From positions 3,018,403 through 3,060,103 of the forward strand of contig NZ_LT839648.1 of NCBI RefSeq assembly GCF_900176885.1: 41,701 nt of DNA, read 5' to 3'. The translations under genes and the position numbers were made by a program. Positions 8,703-16,932 of the stretch are shown piece after piece. Position 1 is the first letter of the stretch. The number at the start of each line of letters is the position of its first letter. The stretch comes from Oceanobacillus senegalensis (GTDB lineage Bacteria > Bacillota > Bacilli > Bacillales > Amphibacillaceae). Under the pieces are notes generated by a model. It did not search any database and was not told the DNA's origin. It saw only the letters and a program-made list of their open reading frames with translations.

Positions 8703-8746
8703 CACCCTGAAAGTTAACGTAAAAAGTAACTTTCGGGGTGTTTTTG
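8703..8746 (+). terminator. Terminator after the phosphoesterase pair
   Basis: CACCCTGAAAGTTA pairs with TAACTTTCGGGGTG and is followed by five T. A second perfect hairpin without a T run (GTGATAAAT and ATTTATCAC) lies just before it at 8632-8661. Confidence 0.85.
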
Positions 8747-8753
8747 ATTCCTG

Positions 8754-8764
8754 GTGCCTGGCAC
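8754..8764. repeat. GTGCC-T-GGCAC palindrome, dispersed-repeat candidate
   Basis: A perfect 5-bp palindrome around one base sits between the terminator and a gene remnant. Related wording (CCAGTGCCAAGG at 24389, GGTGTCAGTCCCAG at 24490) occurs elsewhere in the window, and such sequences are common between genes of Bacillaceae. Membership of a repeat family is inferred. Confidence 0.35.
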
Positions 8765-8768
8765 TTCC

Positions 8769-8885
8769 CCCAATTGAATTTATTTCTTCCCATTCATTTC
8801 TCAATATTCCCATTTTAATGGCGGCAAAATATTCACCCTCTATGATTCTTGCTTCTTCTTTCATTCCTAACTTTTCTACTACTTT
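8769..8885 (-). pseudogene. C-terminal remnant of a GNAT acetyltransferase
   Basis: The minus strand reads KVVEKLGMKEEARIIEGEYF followed by AAIKMGILRNEWEEI and then runs into the palindrome and terminator. The run of E-K-L-G-M-K-E-E-A-R and ILRNEWE is the typical last quarter of a GNAT N-acetyltransferase, where xxEKxGFxxEG precedes the final strand. A stop codon at 8886-8888 lies immediately upstream and no acetyl-CoA binding loop is present, so it is a fragment. Confidence 0.6.
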
Positions 8886-8911
8886 TTAATTCTTTATGTG
8901 TTGTTACATTG

Positions 8912-9367
8912 CTAGGCATTTTTATTTACCCAATCCATAAAGTAACGTACGAAAACAATTAGAATAAATACACTTATAAACGTGTATAACCATGTCCATG
9001 TATGGTATTCTATAATATTAGTGTACGTTTCCAACAAAACTTCTATCAAGGTTAGAGCAGAAGTATATAATAAGCCTTGCAGAAAGGTTCCGGTATATGT
9101 CGAATGATAGGTTGTTTTATAAAAATAAAGGCAAATGACTGGTAATGTGAGCATTTCAAATTGCAAGCTCGATTCAAAATGTTTTTCAAGAATTTTAACA
9201 GGGTAAGATAGCATTTTTTCCTCTACAACAACTGTACCAGCGATGACCGAGACATAACTAGTAAACAAAAATATAATCAGCCAATCTTTAAACGGTAACT
9301 TTGGCAAGATAAAAAACAGCATTGCAACTCCAGCGATAAATGCCCCCCATAAAATTATACTTTCCAT
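8912..9367 (-). CDS. CBO0543-type membrane protein
   Basis: This is a membrane protein of 151 residues with about four to five hydrophobic helices. The pattern EKHFESSLQFEMLTLPVICLYFY in the middle and EYHTWTWLYTF near the end resembles a family of small Bacillus/Clostridium membrane proteins named after CBO0543; no function is known. The start at 9367 follows AAGGAG by six bases, while the ATG at 9382 has no room for a ribosome binding site. It is probably a single-gene unit. No partner gene suggests a role. Confidence 0.65.
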   Translation of the reverse strand: MESIILWGAFIAGVAMLFFILPKLPFKDWLIIFLFTSYVSVIAGTVVVEEKMLSYPVKILEKHFESSLQFEMLTLPVICLYFYKTTYHSTYTGTFLQGLLYTSALTLIEVLLETYTNIIEYHTWTWLYTFISVFILIVFVRYFMDWVNKNA

Positions 9368-9766
9368 GAGTAGCTCCTTCATCCTTAATGAATATGATAT
9401 GGTCCCAGCTTATGAAATAAATATATATTCTTTGAAAACTGAGTAAACCATTCTAAATATAAAAAATCAAAAATTCCTTCTAAAACATTGTCAGGTAATC
9501 AAAGGCTTCCTTTTATTTGTTCCATGGTATTACATTTATCTATTTATTAATGTAACCATCCATATCAATTTTCATTTTAATTTTTATTAAAAGTCTTATC
9601 TTTTTTCGGTTTTATCATCCACTTTTTCAACTAGGTAAATATCCACTTGTCCAAGAAAATTATATAGATATCTTATAAATGATTAGACAAAGGCTAGAAG
9701 ATAAACATCTAGGAATAACGTGGGGAAAAAACATTGTTCGTATAACAACTTCATTTTAATAGGCAA

Positions 9767-9840
9767 AAGGCGGTTCATTTTGCATATCCCCTAATCCTTG
9801 CTAGCATTTAAGGATTATGCATCCCAAGTGAAACCGCCTT
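9767..9840. terminator. Large hairpin, terminator-like
   Basis: AAGGCGGTT at 9767-9775 pairs with AACCGCCTT at 9832-9840, and the inner TAATCCTT and AAGGATTA pair around a 10-base loop, with TGCATA words on both sides between them. On the minus strand it follows directly after the stop codon of the fragment at 9839-9955, so it may be that lost gene's terminator. On the plus strand it is followed by AAACTTTTTT. Confidence 0.55.
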
Positions 9841-9955
9841 AAACTTTTTTAATACCGAGGTCGCTAACCGGGCTTGTTCCTTTTGATTGTCTTTTAATAT
9901 ATTTCGTGCCATCTACTTGTTCACCGCTTCCACTACCTACCTCTCCTTCTAATCT
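9839..9955 (-). pseudogene. C-terminal coding remnant, family unknown
   Basis: A 38-codon open stretch begins right after a stop and ends at 9839 beside a strong hairpin. It contains GTKYIKRQSKGTSPVSDLGI. The polar, repeat-free composition and the terminator position suggest the tail of a real protein whose front is gone, but I do not recognise the family. A chance open frame remains possible. Confidence 0.3.
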
Positions 9956-10075
9956 CTAAAACATAAAGTCGTATTTTCAATGGGCTTCCAATGCCTCCTT
10001 TCCTCTTTGCTTATATATATCAGCCCGCATGTTACCTAAATGTAAATTTTTATTTGGTTTAGTAAATGGTGTTGA

Positions 10076-10135
10076 TTGACAGAAGAAGATATGTTATCTT
10101 TCTAATATTGATGTTCGATATCGAATAGCAATATT
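10076..10135 (+). promoter_or_regulatory. padR-chrA promoter with 32-bp palindromic operator
   Basis: A consensus -35 TTGACA (10076-10081) is followed 18-19 bp later by a TTCTAAT-type -10. A long palindrome at 10104-10135 starts on the -10: outer arms AATATTG and CAATATT, and a perfect core TTCGATATCGAA. It lies 18 bp before the padR start. The position and symmetry are right for autoregulation by the PadR-type protein; binding is inferred. Confidence 0.75.
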
Positions 10136-10153
10136 AAATTCCGATATGGAAAG

Positions 10154-10474
10154 GTGTTGATTAAGCTGGAGGACAAAGTACTTAGGAAGCTCTTTTTAGG
10201 GTTTATCCATATACACATTTTACACCATGCAAAAGAACATCCAATATACGGCACATGGATGCATGATGAACTTCAAGAACACGGTTATGAAATTAGTGCA
10301 GGAACCTTATACCCCATTCTTCACAATATGGAGAAAGATGGACTTTTACTGAAAAAAGAGCGTAACGTAGAAGGTAAGATAAGGAAATATTACACAGCAA
10401 CTAGCAAAGGGGAAGAAATTCTCGTTCAAGCCCGTGCTAAAGCATATGAATTGTTTAAAGAAATCAAAGATTAG
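10154..10474 (+). CDS. PadR-family regulator, probable chromate-responsive repressor
   Basis: This winged-helix protein of about 106 residues has the PadR signature HPIYGTWMHDELQEHGYEISAGTLYPILHNMEKDGLL, with the wing KERNVEGKIRKYYTATSKG and a short C-terminal helix for dimer formation. PadR-type regulators called ChrI sit directly before chrA in several Gram-positive bacteria and control chromate export, so the same is inferred here. The gene ends 15 bp before chrA. The exact start is uncertain: GGAAAGG at 10148-10154 overlaps the GTG at 10154, so TTG at 10157 or a codon just after it may be used, and the conserved part begins at LEDKVLRKLF. Confidence 0.8.
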   Translation: MLIKLEDKVLRKLFLGFIHIHILHHAKEHPIYGTWMHDELQEHGYEISAGTLYPILHNMEKDGLLLKKERNVEGKIRKYYTATSKGEEILVQARAKAYELFKEIKD

Positions 10475-10489
10475 AGAGGTGGTGCAACC

Positions 10490-11683
10490 ATGAATGAAAC
10501 AAAGAATAAAAAGTTTAAAACATGGTTAGAAATTTTAATCGTTTCTACTAGGCTGGGATTGACTTCATTTGGAGGACCTATCGCACATTTAGGTTATTTT
10601 CATGAGGAATACATCCGAAGAAGAAAGTGGATGGATGAAAAGAGCTATGCAGATCTAGTAGCACTCTGCCAGTTTCTTCCCGGTCCTGCTAGCAGTCAGG
10701 TCGGAATTGGTATTGGTGTCATGCGTGGGGGTGTATTAGGAGGATTTATATCTTTTCTAGGCTTCACACTCCCTTCCGTCCTTGCATTAATAATTTTTGC
10801 CTCTCTACTTCATACGTTTGGAATAGAAGATGCAGGATGGATTAATGGATTAAAAATTGTAGCTGTTGTCGTTGTTGCTCATGCCGTTTTAGGTATGGCT
10901 AAGAAGTTAACACCAGATCTGCAAAGGAAAAGCATCGCATTATTTGCATTAGTCGTTACTTTATTATGGCAAACAGCTTACACACAGATTGGTGTAATCT
11001 TGTTAGCTGGAGTTGTTGGTTTCTTACTTTATAGGCAGCAAACGTTACAGGAAGATCAAGCAGTTACATTTTTTCCTATTTCAAGGCGTTTGGGATACTT
11101 TTGTTTAACGTTTTTCTTTGGATTACTAATCGTTCTACCTATACTACGTAACCTTACATCCGTAGAGTGGGTCGCTATGTTAGATAGTTTTTATCGTTCC
11201 GGTGCACTCGTGTTTGGTGGAGGTCATGTTGTCTTACCATTACTGGAACAAGAATTTGTACCGACAGGTTGGTTAACTGAACAGGAATTCCTTGCAGGAT
11301 ACGGTGCAGCTCAAGCAGTTCCAGGACCATTATTTACATTTGCCGCATATATTGGTGCAGTCATTAATGGATGGCAAGGTGGTCTATTTGCTACATTTGC
11401 AATCTTTTTACCCGCATTCCTTCTTATTTTAGGTACATTACCATTTTGGGATTCCTTACGTAGTAATCCGAAAATAAAAGGTGCACTAATCGGAGTAAAT
11501 GCCTCTGTTGTAGGTATCTTAATATCTGCACTTTACAATCCAATTTGGACCAGTTCCATCCATACTCCCATTGACTTTGCTCTAGCAGCAATTCTATTCA
11601 GTATGTTGGTATATTGGAAGTTACCACCATGGATTATCGTGGTATCTGGGGCTGCTGGTGGTTTACTCATCTCATATATATAG
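10490..11683 (+). CDS. chrA: Chromate transporter ChrA, two-domain form
   Basis: This membrane protein of 397 residues belongs to the CHR superfamily and expels chromate from the cytoplasm. It is the long form with two homologous halves. The first half carries TSFGGPIAHLGYFHEEY and ALCQFLPGPASSQVGIGIG; the second carries VFGGGHVVLPLLEQEFV and GAAQAVPGPLFTFAAYIGA. Both halves keep the FGG and PGP motifs of the family. Around ten to twelve hydrophobic helices are visible. AGAGAGGTGG precedes the ATG. It is the second gene of the operon with the PadR regulator and is followed by a terminator. Confidence 0.92.
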   Translation: MNETKNKKFKTWLEILIVSTRLGLTSFGGPIAHLGYFHEEYIRRRKWMDEKSYADLVALCQFLPGPASSQVGIGIGVMRGGVLGGFISFLGFTLPSVLALIIFASLLHTFGIEDAGWINGLKIVAVVVVAHAVLGMAKKLTPDLQRKSIALFALVVTLLWQTAYTQIGVILLAGVVGFLLYRQQTLQEDQAVTFFPISRRLGYFCLTFFFGLLIVLPILRNLTSVEWVAMLDSFYRSGALVFGGGHVVLPLLEQEFVPTGWLTEQEFLAGYGAAQAVPGPLFTFAAYIGAVINGWQGGLFATFAIFLPAFLLILGTLPFWDSLRSNPKIKGALIGVNASVVGILISALYNPIWTSSIHTPIDFALAAILFSMLVYWKLPPWIIVVSGAAGGLLISYI

Positions 11684-11717
11684 AATTTCATGAGAAAATT
11701 AGTTTCTAACACGATAG

Positions 11718-11757
11718 AAAGGGCTATTCCAAACGGATATGGGATAGTCTTTCTTAT
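11718..11757 (+). terminator. Terminator of padR-chrA
   Basis: AAAGGGCTATTCC pairs imperfectly with GGGATAGTCTTT around a short loop and is followed by a T-rich tail. Confidence 0.65.
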
Positions 11758-11835
11758 TATTTACAAAACGTATTGATTGAAATAGCACAAGCGGTAAGGC
11801 TCCAAATGGAAAAAACAACAAAATTATCCAACGAT

Positions 11836-12010
11836 TCAAACATGTGTGGAATTCTGACAAAAAATGTGACTGAGCTCATTGAACATCTTTATTCCGCTAA
11901 TATTGGCTGAGAATAGCTTTAATGAACTTTGCTCTATCCCTTGTTTTACTTTATGATACAAACTATCGGCCAAATATTTGGTACGAAATTTAATACATAG
12001 CAAGGTTATA
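11836..12010 (-). pseudogene. C-terminal coding remnant, possibly of a transposase
   Basis: On the minus strand the stretch FRTKYLADSLYHKVKQGIEQ and SSLKLFSANISGIKMFNELS, ending CQNSTHV and a stop, has the look of a genuine protein tail. The strand upstream of it dissolves into the start of the betaine-binding gene. I cannot name the family with certainty. The rest of this gap (11684-12052) holds only the chrA terminator. Confidence 0.35.
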
Positions 12011-12052
12011 AATTTATCTGCTATTCTAATGCAAAGGGGTTTTATCAGAAGA

Positions 12053-12955
12053 ATGAAATTACGATTAAAGATGATTGGTATCTTCCTCTTCAGTATAGGG
12101 GTGTCACTATTCTTAGCAGGCTGCCAATCCAATGGCGGTGATGAAAATACCACCGAGAAAAATGCAGGAGCTGACATTGATGAAATTGTAGGGATTGAGC
12201 CAGGATCCGGTACAATGAATATTGCCCAAGAAACTGTTGATGCCTACAACTTGGATGTAGAACTAACACCAAGCTCCGAACCAGCAATGGTCACAGAGCT
12301 GGAAAAAGCTATAGAGAATAAAGAACCGATTGTGGTTACCCTTTGGCAGCCACATTGGACGTTTAGCGAATATGATTTAAAATTCTTAGAGGACCCTAAG
12401 GGAACCCTAGGAGAATCAGAAAACATACATACAATGGTTCGGCACGGCCTTAAAGATGAGCACCCGTCAGCCTATCAGCTGTTGGACAACTTCTACTGGG
12501 AAGTAGCTGACATGAATGCCGTGATGTCAAAGTTCGGCCAAAATGAGGATGTAGAACCGCGAGAGGCGGCGGAGGAATGGATTGCAGACAATCGGGATAA
12601 AGTGGAATCTTGGATAGAAGGCATTGAACCTGTTGAAGGAGAAACCGTTGAACTGGCTTATGTCAATTGGGATACGGAACTATCTTCTACCAATGTGGTT
12701 GCTCTTGTTCTTGAAGAATTGGGCTACACTGTTGAATTGACCCCGCTGGATATGGGGATTGCATTCCAATCTCTTTCTAAAGGGGAAATCGATGGGATGT
12801 TAATTGCCTGGCTTCCAGTAGGTGCTGCCTCCTATGTTGAGCAATATAAGGATGAAATCGTTGACTTGGGTCCTAGTCTAGAAGGAGCACAACAAGGTTT
12901 TGTTGTACCAGAATATATGAGTATTGATAGTATCGAGGACTTACCAACAAAATAA
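12053..12955 (+). CDS. Glycine betaine-binding lipoprotein of an OpuA-type transporter
   Basis: This is an extracellular substrate-binding lipoprotein of about 300 residues, similar to B. subtilis OpuAC. It has an N-terminal signal with lipobox LFLAGC, then IVGIEPGSGTMN, and three tryptophans at the places of the betaine cage: TLWQPHW, AYVNWDTE and LIAWLPVG. It closes with EYMSIDSIEDLPTK, like OpuAC, so it is full length. No ATPase or permease gene lies beside it, so it must work with a transporter encoded elsewhere or act as a spare binding protein. I start at the ATG at 12053; the AAAGGGG at 12033-12039 is 13 bases away, which is far, so a start at an alternative codon slightly upstream is possible. 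Confidence 0.85.
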   Translation: MKLRLKMIGIFLFSIGVSLFLAGCQSNGGDENTTEKNAGADIDEIVGIEPGSGTMNIAQETVDAYNLDVELTPSSEPAMVTELEKAIENKEPIVVTLWQPHWTFSEYDLKFLEDPKGTLGESENIHTMVRHGLKDEHPSAYQLLDNFYWEVADMNAVMSKFGQNEDVEPREAAEEWIADNRDKVESWIEGIEPVEGETVELAYVNWDTELSSTNVVALVLEELGYTVELTPLDMGIAFQSLSKGEIDGMLIAWLPVGAASYVEQYKDEIVDLGPSLEGAQQGFVVPEYMSIDSIEDLPTK

Positions 12956-12966
12956 ACAAAGAAAGG

Positions 12967-12995
12967 GACACCAATCGTATGGTGTTCTTTTTCTT
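12967..12995 (+). terminator. Terminator of the betaine-binding protein gene
   Basis: ACACCA pairs with TGGTGT around a six-base loop, followed by a T-rich run, starting 12 bases after the stop codon. Confidence 0.75.
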
Positions 12996-13404
12996 ATTGA
13001 TATCATAGAGCAACTGATTAAAATAAAGATGGTAAACTCAACTGAATGACAGTACATCGCCTTTCTACTGCGACACAATAAACAACAAAGTATACAAAAC
13101 AGCCTTTGAGAATGTGAAGCGTTACGTATATCAGTGGATGGTGTTAGCAAAATGGTAGTGAATGAATATGAGTAGACTTTTTAAAATTGGTTAGGATAAA
13201 AAAGAACATAATATCAACCTTCAACGTCATTATTAGAAGAGATCGTATTCGCTTGTCCTGCAAATGCGTTCGTTTATCTAAAACTTGGGATGTAAATAAT
13301 GTTAACTACCTCGAACTACTTCTTTGCTAAACCATGAATCATGCCATAAATAAACGGTACATGTTTGAAATAACGTATACTTTTGGAAAGGGAGATGAAA
13401 TTTA
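12996..13404. other. Non-coding gap before the NCS1 permease
   Basis: About 400 bases without a gene. A short open piece on the plus strand at 13092-13160 (KTAFENVKRYVYQWM) may be a coding scrap but is too short to name. I looked for a purine or other riboswitch upstream of the permease and saw none. Confidence 0.4.
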
Positions 13405-14802
13405 GTGACTACCCATTCAACTGAAGACAATACAGCAACTAACAGCGCTGAAGATTATTCTTTAGATAGAGTTCCTCGCAACAAAAGGACTATGGGTTGG
13501 CTTAGTATAACAAATATCACCTTTGGTATCGCTACGGCTATCTTTTACTTTCAAATGGGTAGTGTTATGGCACTAAATTATGGTGCAATAAATGCCATTA
13601 TCTCTGCTATTTACGCTATTGTTGTTGCCGGTATTCTAGGTACTTTCATTGCTTATTTATCAGCTAAATCCGGGATGAACGTTAATCTACTTTCAAGAGG
13701 TGGTGGCTTTGGTTATATTGGAGCATCTTTAACCTCATTTATTTATGCCACTAATTTTATTATGTATTGTGCATTAGAGGGAATGATTCTCGTATCAGCT
13801 GTCCATCATTTCTTACCTATTATTCCAGAATGGATACTAATCGTCTTTTTTGGGTCCCTCGTCATTCCACTCAATTGGTTCGGAATTAAGCAATTAGATA
13901 AACTGCAGAAATGGTCACTACCTATATTTTTCTTATTTTTAATTGCCGCCATTATTATGAACTTTATAACCCCCTCTGTATACGAGGGTGACTTTTGGAC
14001 TTATATGCCGGAGGGAGTTCAGGTAGGTGGAACAGCATTACTATTTTGTATTGGAATGCAGCATGGTATTATGGGACTAACTCCACTTCTTGCCACTGAT
14101 TATGCCCGTTTTTTGAAACCAAAGGATACAAAAATCGGCATCTTAGCTATTGGGTTTATTCCTCAAATATTTTGCTTTGGTGTTATGGGAGGATTGGGGA
14201 TTTGGTTTGGTGTTCGTCTAGGAGAGCCAAACCCAGGTGTCTACATCGTACTACTACTCGGTGCGTGGGGGGCATTATTTACCATGCTAACCCAAATTAG
14301 AATTAATGTTACAAATATTTATAGTGGATCTTTATCACTAGCATCGTTTTTTGAAAACATTTTTAAATTCACACCAGGACGTCGATTTTGGGTCGTTGTA
14401 ACAGGTGTTTCAGCAATTTTCTTAATGCTTGGTGGTATTGTCAATCACTTGGAATTAGCGATGACCTTCCAAGGTGTTTTCCTATTGACCTGGGCTACTA
14501 TTCTTGTAACAGATGCCATTCTTATTAAAAGGATCCTGAAAATTGGCCCAGCGTATTACGAAGCGAGACAATCATACTTGCATAAGTGGAATCCTGTGGG
14601 TGTCGGATCCTTAGTGATTGCCAGTGGTCTAGGAACCATTGCAGCATTAGGGTTTATGGGAGAATTTTTGCGAAGCACTGCCGCTTTCTTTGCTTCGTTA
14701 TTGGCTGCAATTATCACACTCCTTATAGCTGTCTATACGAAAGGGAAATATTACGTTAAAGAAGAAGCGAATGATATTCCGAAAGAGGATTATATAAGAT
14801 AA
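13405..14802 (+). CDS. NCS1-family purine/cytosine-type permease
   Basis: This membrane transporter of 465 residues belongs to the nucleobase:cation symporter-1 family (CodB-like branch). About twelve helices are visible. The first begins MGWLSITNITFGIATAIFYF and includes the NCS1-type GSVMALNYGAI; later landmarks are LLSRGGGFGYIGASL, NWFGIKQLDKLQKWSLP and TPLLATDYARFLKP. Family members take up cytosine, purines, allantoin, hydantoins or thiamine precursors, and the sequence alone does not fix the substrate. No deaminase or hydantoinase lies nearby. The GTG start at 13405 has AAGGGAGATG upstream. The gene is alone and closed by a strong terminator. Confidence 0.85.
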   Translation: MTTHSTEDNTATNSAEDYSLDRVPRNKRTMGWLSITNITFGIATAIFYFQMGSVMALNYGAINAIISAIYAIVVAGILGTFIAYLSAKSGMNVNLLSRGGGFGYIGASLTSFIYATNFIMYCALEGMILVSAVHHFLPIIPEWILIVFFGSLVIPLNWFGIKQLDKLQKWSLPIFFLFLIAAIIMNFITPSVYEGDFWTYMPEGVQVGGTALLFCIGMQHGIMGLTPLLATDYARFLKPKDTKIGILAIGFIPQIFCFGVMGGLGIWFGVRLGEPNPGVYIVLLLGAWGALFTMLTQIRINVTNIYSGSLSLASFFENIFKFTPGRRFWVVVTGVSAIFLMLGGIVNHLELAMTFQGVFLLTWATILVTDAILIKRILKIGPAYYEARQSYLHKWNPVGVGSLVIASGLGTIAALGFMGEFLRSTAAFFASLLAAIITLLIAVYTKGKYYVKEEANDIPKEDYIR

Positions 14803-14855
14803 GAGAAACACGCTTATTGCTATGCAGGTATTCTCTCCAGTTGACGTTTGATTTT

Positions 14856-14891
14856 AAAAAGACCATCCATTTTTCTCAGGATGGTCTTTTT
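14856..14891. terminator. Strong bidirectional terminator
   Basis: AAAAAGACCATCC pairs perfectly with GGATGGTCTTTTT around a 10-base loop. It closes the NCS1 permease gene and could serve the leftward DUF4256 gene as well. Confidence 0.9.
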
Positions 14892-15058
14892 ACTTCAGAT
14901 AAAAAAGAAACTTCCCAAAAGCTTGCTCAACTAGCCTAAACGCAACCAATGATGGTCCCTACTTTAATGCTTTTTACATAATCGTTTTGTTCCACCCATA
15001 TTATAGGATGGGATATCAAATAGTGGGATTATTACCGTCCCTTAACCTGTGAGAAATC

Positions 15059-15628
15059 TTAGACCTTAAGCGAGCCACGGAACCCTCTGGCACTGTAGTA
15101 AGAGTCTGCTCCATTATGATAAACGAAAACATGTCCATATCGGTAGTCACAAAAAATAGCACCACCTCGTTCCCGAATATCAGAAGGTGTTTGTATCCAA
15201 CTGGAAGTTTTCATATCCAAGTTTTCGAGTTCCTGCAATTCTCGATATTGTTCCTCTGTTAAGATTTCAATACCCATGGCAGTTGCCATATCGATAGCGT
15301 TATTTTCTGGTTTATTTTTTTTCCTGGACTCTAATGCTTCACGATCATAGCACACCTTTCTACGGCCTTTAGGACTTTCCTTTGAACAATCATAAAAAAT
15401 GAATTCGTCTGTCTCCTCATCATAAGCAACAACATCCGGTTCACCTTCCGTCTTTTCCATCTCATTGAGTGACCATAGCTTTTCAGGTTTAGCCTCTAGT
15501 TTTGCTTGGACTTTAGCCCATTCAAGATTTTCATGGCGGTGCATGTTTTTCTCAAAACGCTCTTTCAATACTTGGAATAATTTTTCACGTTCCTCTAATG
15601 ATAACTCTTTTTTAATGCTCGCTGTCAT
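15059..15628 (-). CDS. DUF4256 family protein
   Basis: This soluble protein of 189 residues shows the DUF4256 pattern: LWSLNEMEKTEGEPDVVAYD, the block FIFYDCSKESPKGRRKVCYD, MGIEILTEEQYRELQEL and the C-terminal TSSWIQTPSDIRERGGAIF followed by RYGHVFVYHNGADSYYSARG. The function is unknown, although the family is widespread in bacteria. The start at 15628 is eight bases after GGAGG; the ATG at 15634 is only two bases from it. It is a single gene, with no partner that hints at its role. Confidence 0.85.
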   Translation of the reverse strand: MTASIKKELSLEEREKLFQVLKERFEKNMHRHENLEWAKVQAKLEAKPEKLWSLNEMEKTEGEPDVVAYDEETDEFIFYDCSKESPKGRRKVCYDREALESRKKNKPENNAIDMATAMGIEILTEEQYRELQELENLDMKTSSWIQTPSDIRERGGAIFCDYRYGHVFVYHNGADSYYSARGFRGSLKV

Positions 15629-15726
15629 GTTCATGTCCTCCTTATTATTAAAAATAGCTTTATATATAGTAGGATAGCTGTGTAAGAGAACATCCTATCC
15701 TCATTCTTTGGTATTAATTGCCCTAG

Positions 15727-16434
15727 TTAATAACCAGCTAAAACGTCTTTTTTAATATTCTTTTTTGGAATGCTATTATTTTTTAAATAACCCAAAACAG
15801 ATTCTACCATTGATTTCGGCCCTGCAATATAGTATTTACCGTTGCTTTTATATTGATCAATAAACATATCGATTTCTGGAAGTAAATGTTCCCTTGAATC
15901 AAGATAAGTTATACATATGGTAGCGTTATTAGCCAATTCATCCAGTTCTTCTTTATAAATATACGACTTTTGGCTATCCAAATAGAGTAGTTTTATTTGT
16001 TTATCGTCTCTATTCCCTTCTACTTCTAACTGTTTTATGATGGATCGAAATGGTGTAATTCCTATCCCACCCGCAATCAAGAGTGAAGGACTATCATCAT
16101 TTAGATGAAAAGACCCAAGAGGCCCACTCATCGTTATCTTCATTCCTGGTTTGAGTTCTAACAACGCTTGTTTAAAATCACTCGGTTGATCACTAATACG
16201 CGTTGTAATTTTAATCACATTCTCTGCGGGAGCAGATGCCACACTAAATGGTTTGGTAGCATTTTTTATTTTCTTATGGGTTATCGTAAATAAACCATGT
16301 TGTCCTGCTTCCCATGTTAAGTCGTTCTCCTTTTCAAATAGAAAGCTAAATGCACCATCTGACTCTTTATAGCTTTCTAGGAATACTAATTCTCTCTTTG
16401 TAAATACAGATTTCATATCTTGAAAAAAGCCCAT
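15727..16434 (-). CDS. FAD/NAD(P)-binding oxidoreductase, ferredoxin-reductase fold
   Basis: This cytosolic flavoprotein reductase of 235 residues passes electrons between NAD(P)H and an acceptor. The N-terminal FAD domain has KPFSVASAP, where the family usually reads RPYSxAS, so the first flavin-binding arginine is replaced by lysine. GPLGSF binds the flavin phosphate side, and the NAD domain shows LIAGGIGITPFRSII, the pyridine-nucleotide motif, and GPKSMVESV near the end. There is no heme or iron-sulfur domain attached, so its partner is encoded elsewhere. AAAGGAG lies nine bases before the ATG. It is downstream of the ArsR/SRPBCC pair on the same strand, 114 bp away, and may be co-transcribed. 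Confidence 0.82.
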   Translation of the reverse strand: MGFFQDMKSVFTKRELVFLESYKESDGAFSFLFEKENDLTWEAGQHGLFTITHKKIKNATKPFSVASAPAENVIKITTRISDQPSDFKQALLELKPGMKITMSGPLGSFHLNDDSPSLLIAGGIGITPFRSIIKQLEVEGNRDDKQIKLLYLDSQKSYIYKEELDELANNATICITYLDSREHLLPEIDMFIDQYKSNGKYYIAGPKSMVESVLGYLKNNSIPKKNIKKDVLAGY

Positions 16435-16548
16435 TTCACTAACTCCTTTAAGGATTTCATTTAATACGTGCTATTTTCACAGAAGTAGTACCGAAGCCTT
16501 CCAAAGAACACGTACGAATGCCTTGATTTATCCATGGCCTTGCTTTTG

Positions 16549-16929
16549 TTATAACCATTTTTTAAGTACTTCAATCTTGTCCGCCCAACCATATTTCGCA
16601 CCTTTGAACGCATAATCTTCTTTCTCAAATCCAGTATGGTCCAGATGTAAGTATGTTATATCTCCCTCTTGTCTTAGCGTCCATGTAATGATGGTGTTGA
16701 GCGGTCCACTAACCCATGTATAAGATAACTTATAAGGCTCATCCACCACCAATACTTCACTGTCTACGATTAAATCTATTTCGTCATTTCTAAACTGACA
16801 TTTGTATCCAACAATTGGTTTAAAGTTATTTTCCATGACCCATTGCGCCAGTGTCTCTGAATTTGTTAATGCGTCCCATACCTTATGGATAGGACTCTTA
16901 AATTCAAAATCTAGAGATATATCTGCCAT
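16549..16929 (-). CDS. SRPBCC (AHSA1-like) domain protein
   Basis: This 126-residue single-domain protein has the START/Bet v1-like fold that encloses a hydrophobic cavity. It begins ISLDFEFKSPIHKVWDALTN, continues with LAQWVMENNFKP, the strand-forming YTWVSGPLNTIITWTL, and TYLHLDHTGF and ends in a helix with GWADKIEVLKKWL, as family members do. It starts three bases after the stop codon of the ArsR-type regulator, a pairing repeated throughout Bacillus in which the regulator controls the SRPBCC gene. The ligand is unknown. Confidence 0.85.
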   Translation of the reverse strand: MADISLDFEFKSPIHKVWDALTNSETLAQWVMENNFKPIVGYKCQFRNDEIDLIVDSEVLVVDEPYKLSYTWVSGPLNTIITWTLRQEGDITYLHLDHTGFEKEDYAFKGAKYGWADKIEVLKKWL

Positions 16930-16932
16930 GAT

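Larger units (their letters stand above)
9368..10075. other. Long gene-poor stretch
   Basis: Apart from the remnant at 9839-9955 and the hairpin at 9767-9840, I see no coding sequence. The DNA is strongly A+T rich at 9400-9700, with no repeats above about 10 bp. Confidence 0.4.

Noticed and set aside
12996..13404. Possible riboswitch before the NCS1 permease
   Set aside because: No conserved purine, preQ1 or TPP riboswitch core could be found.
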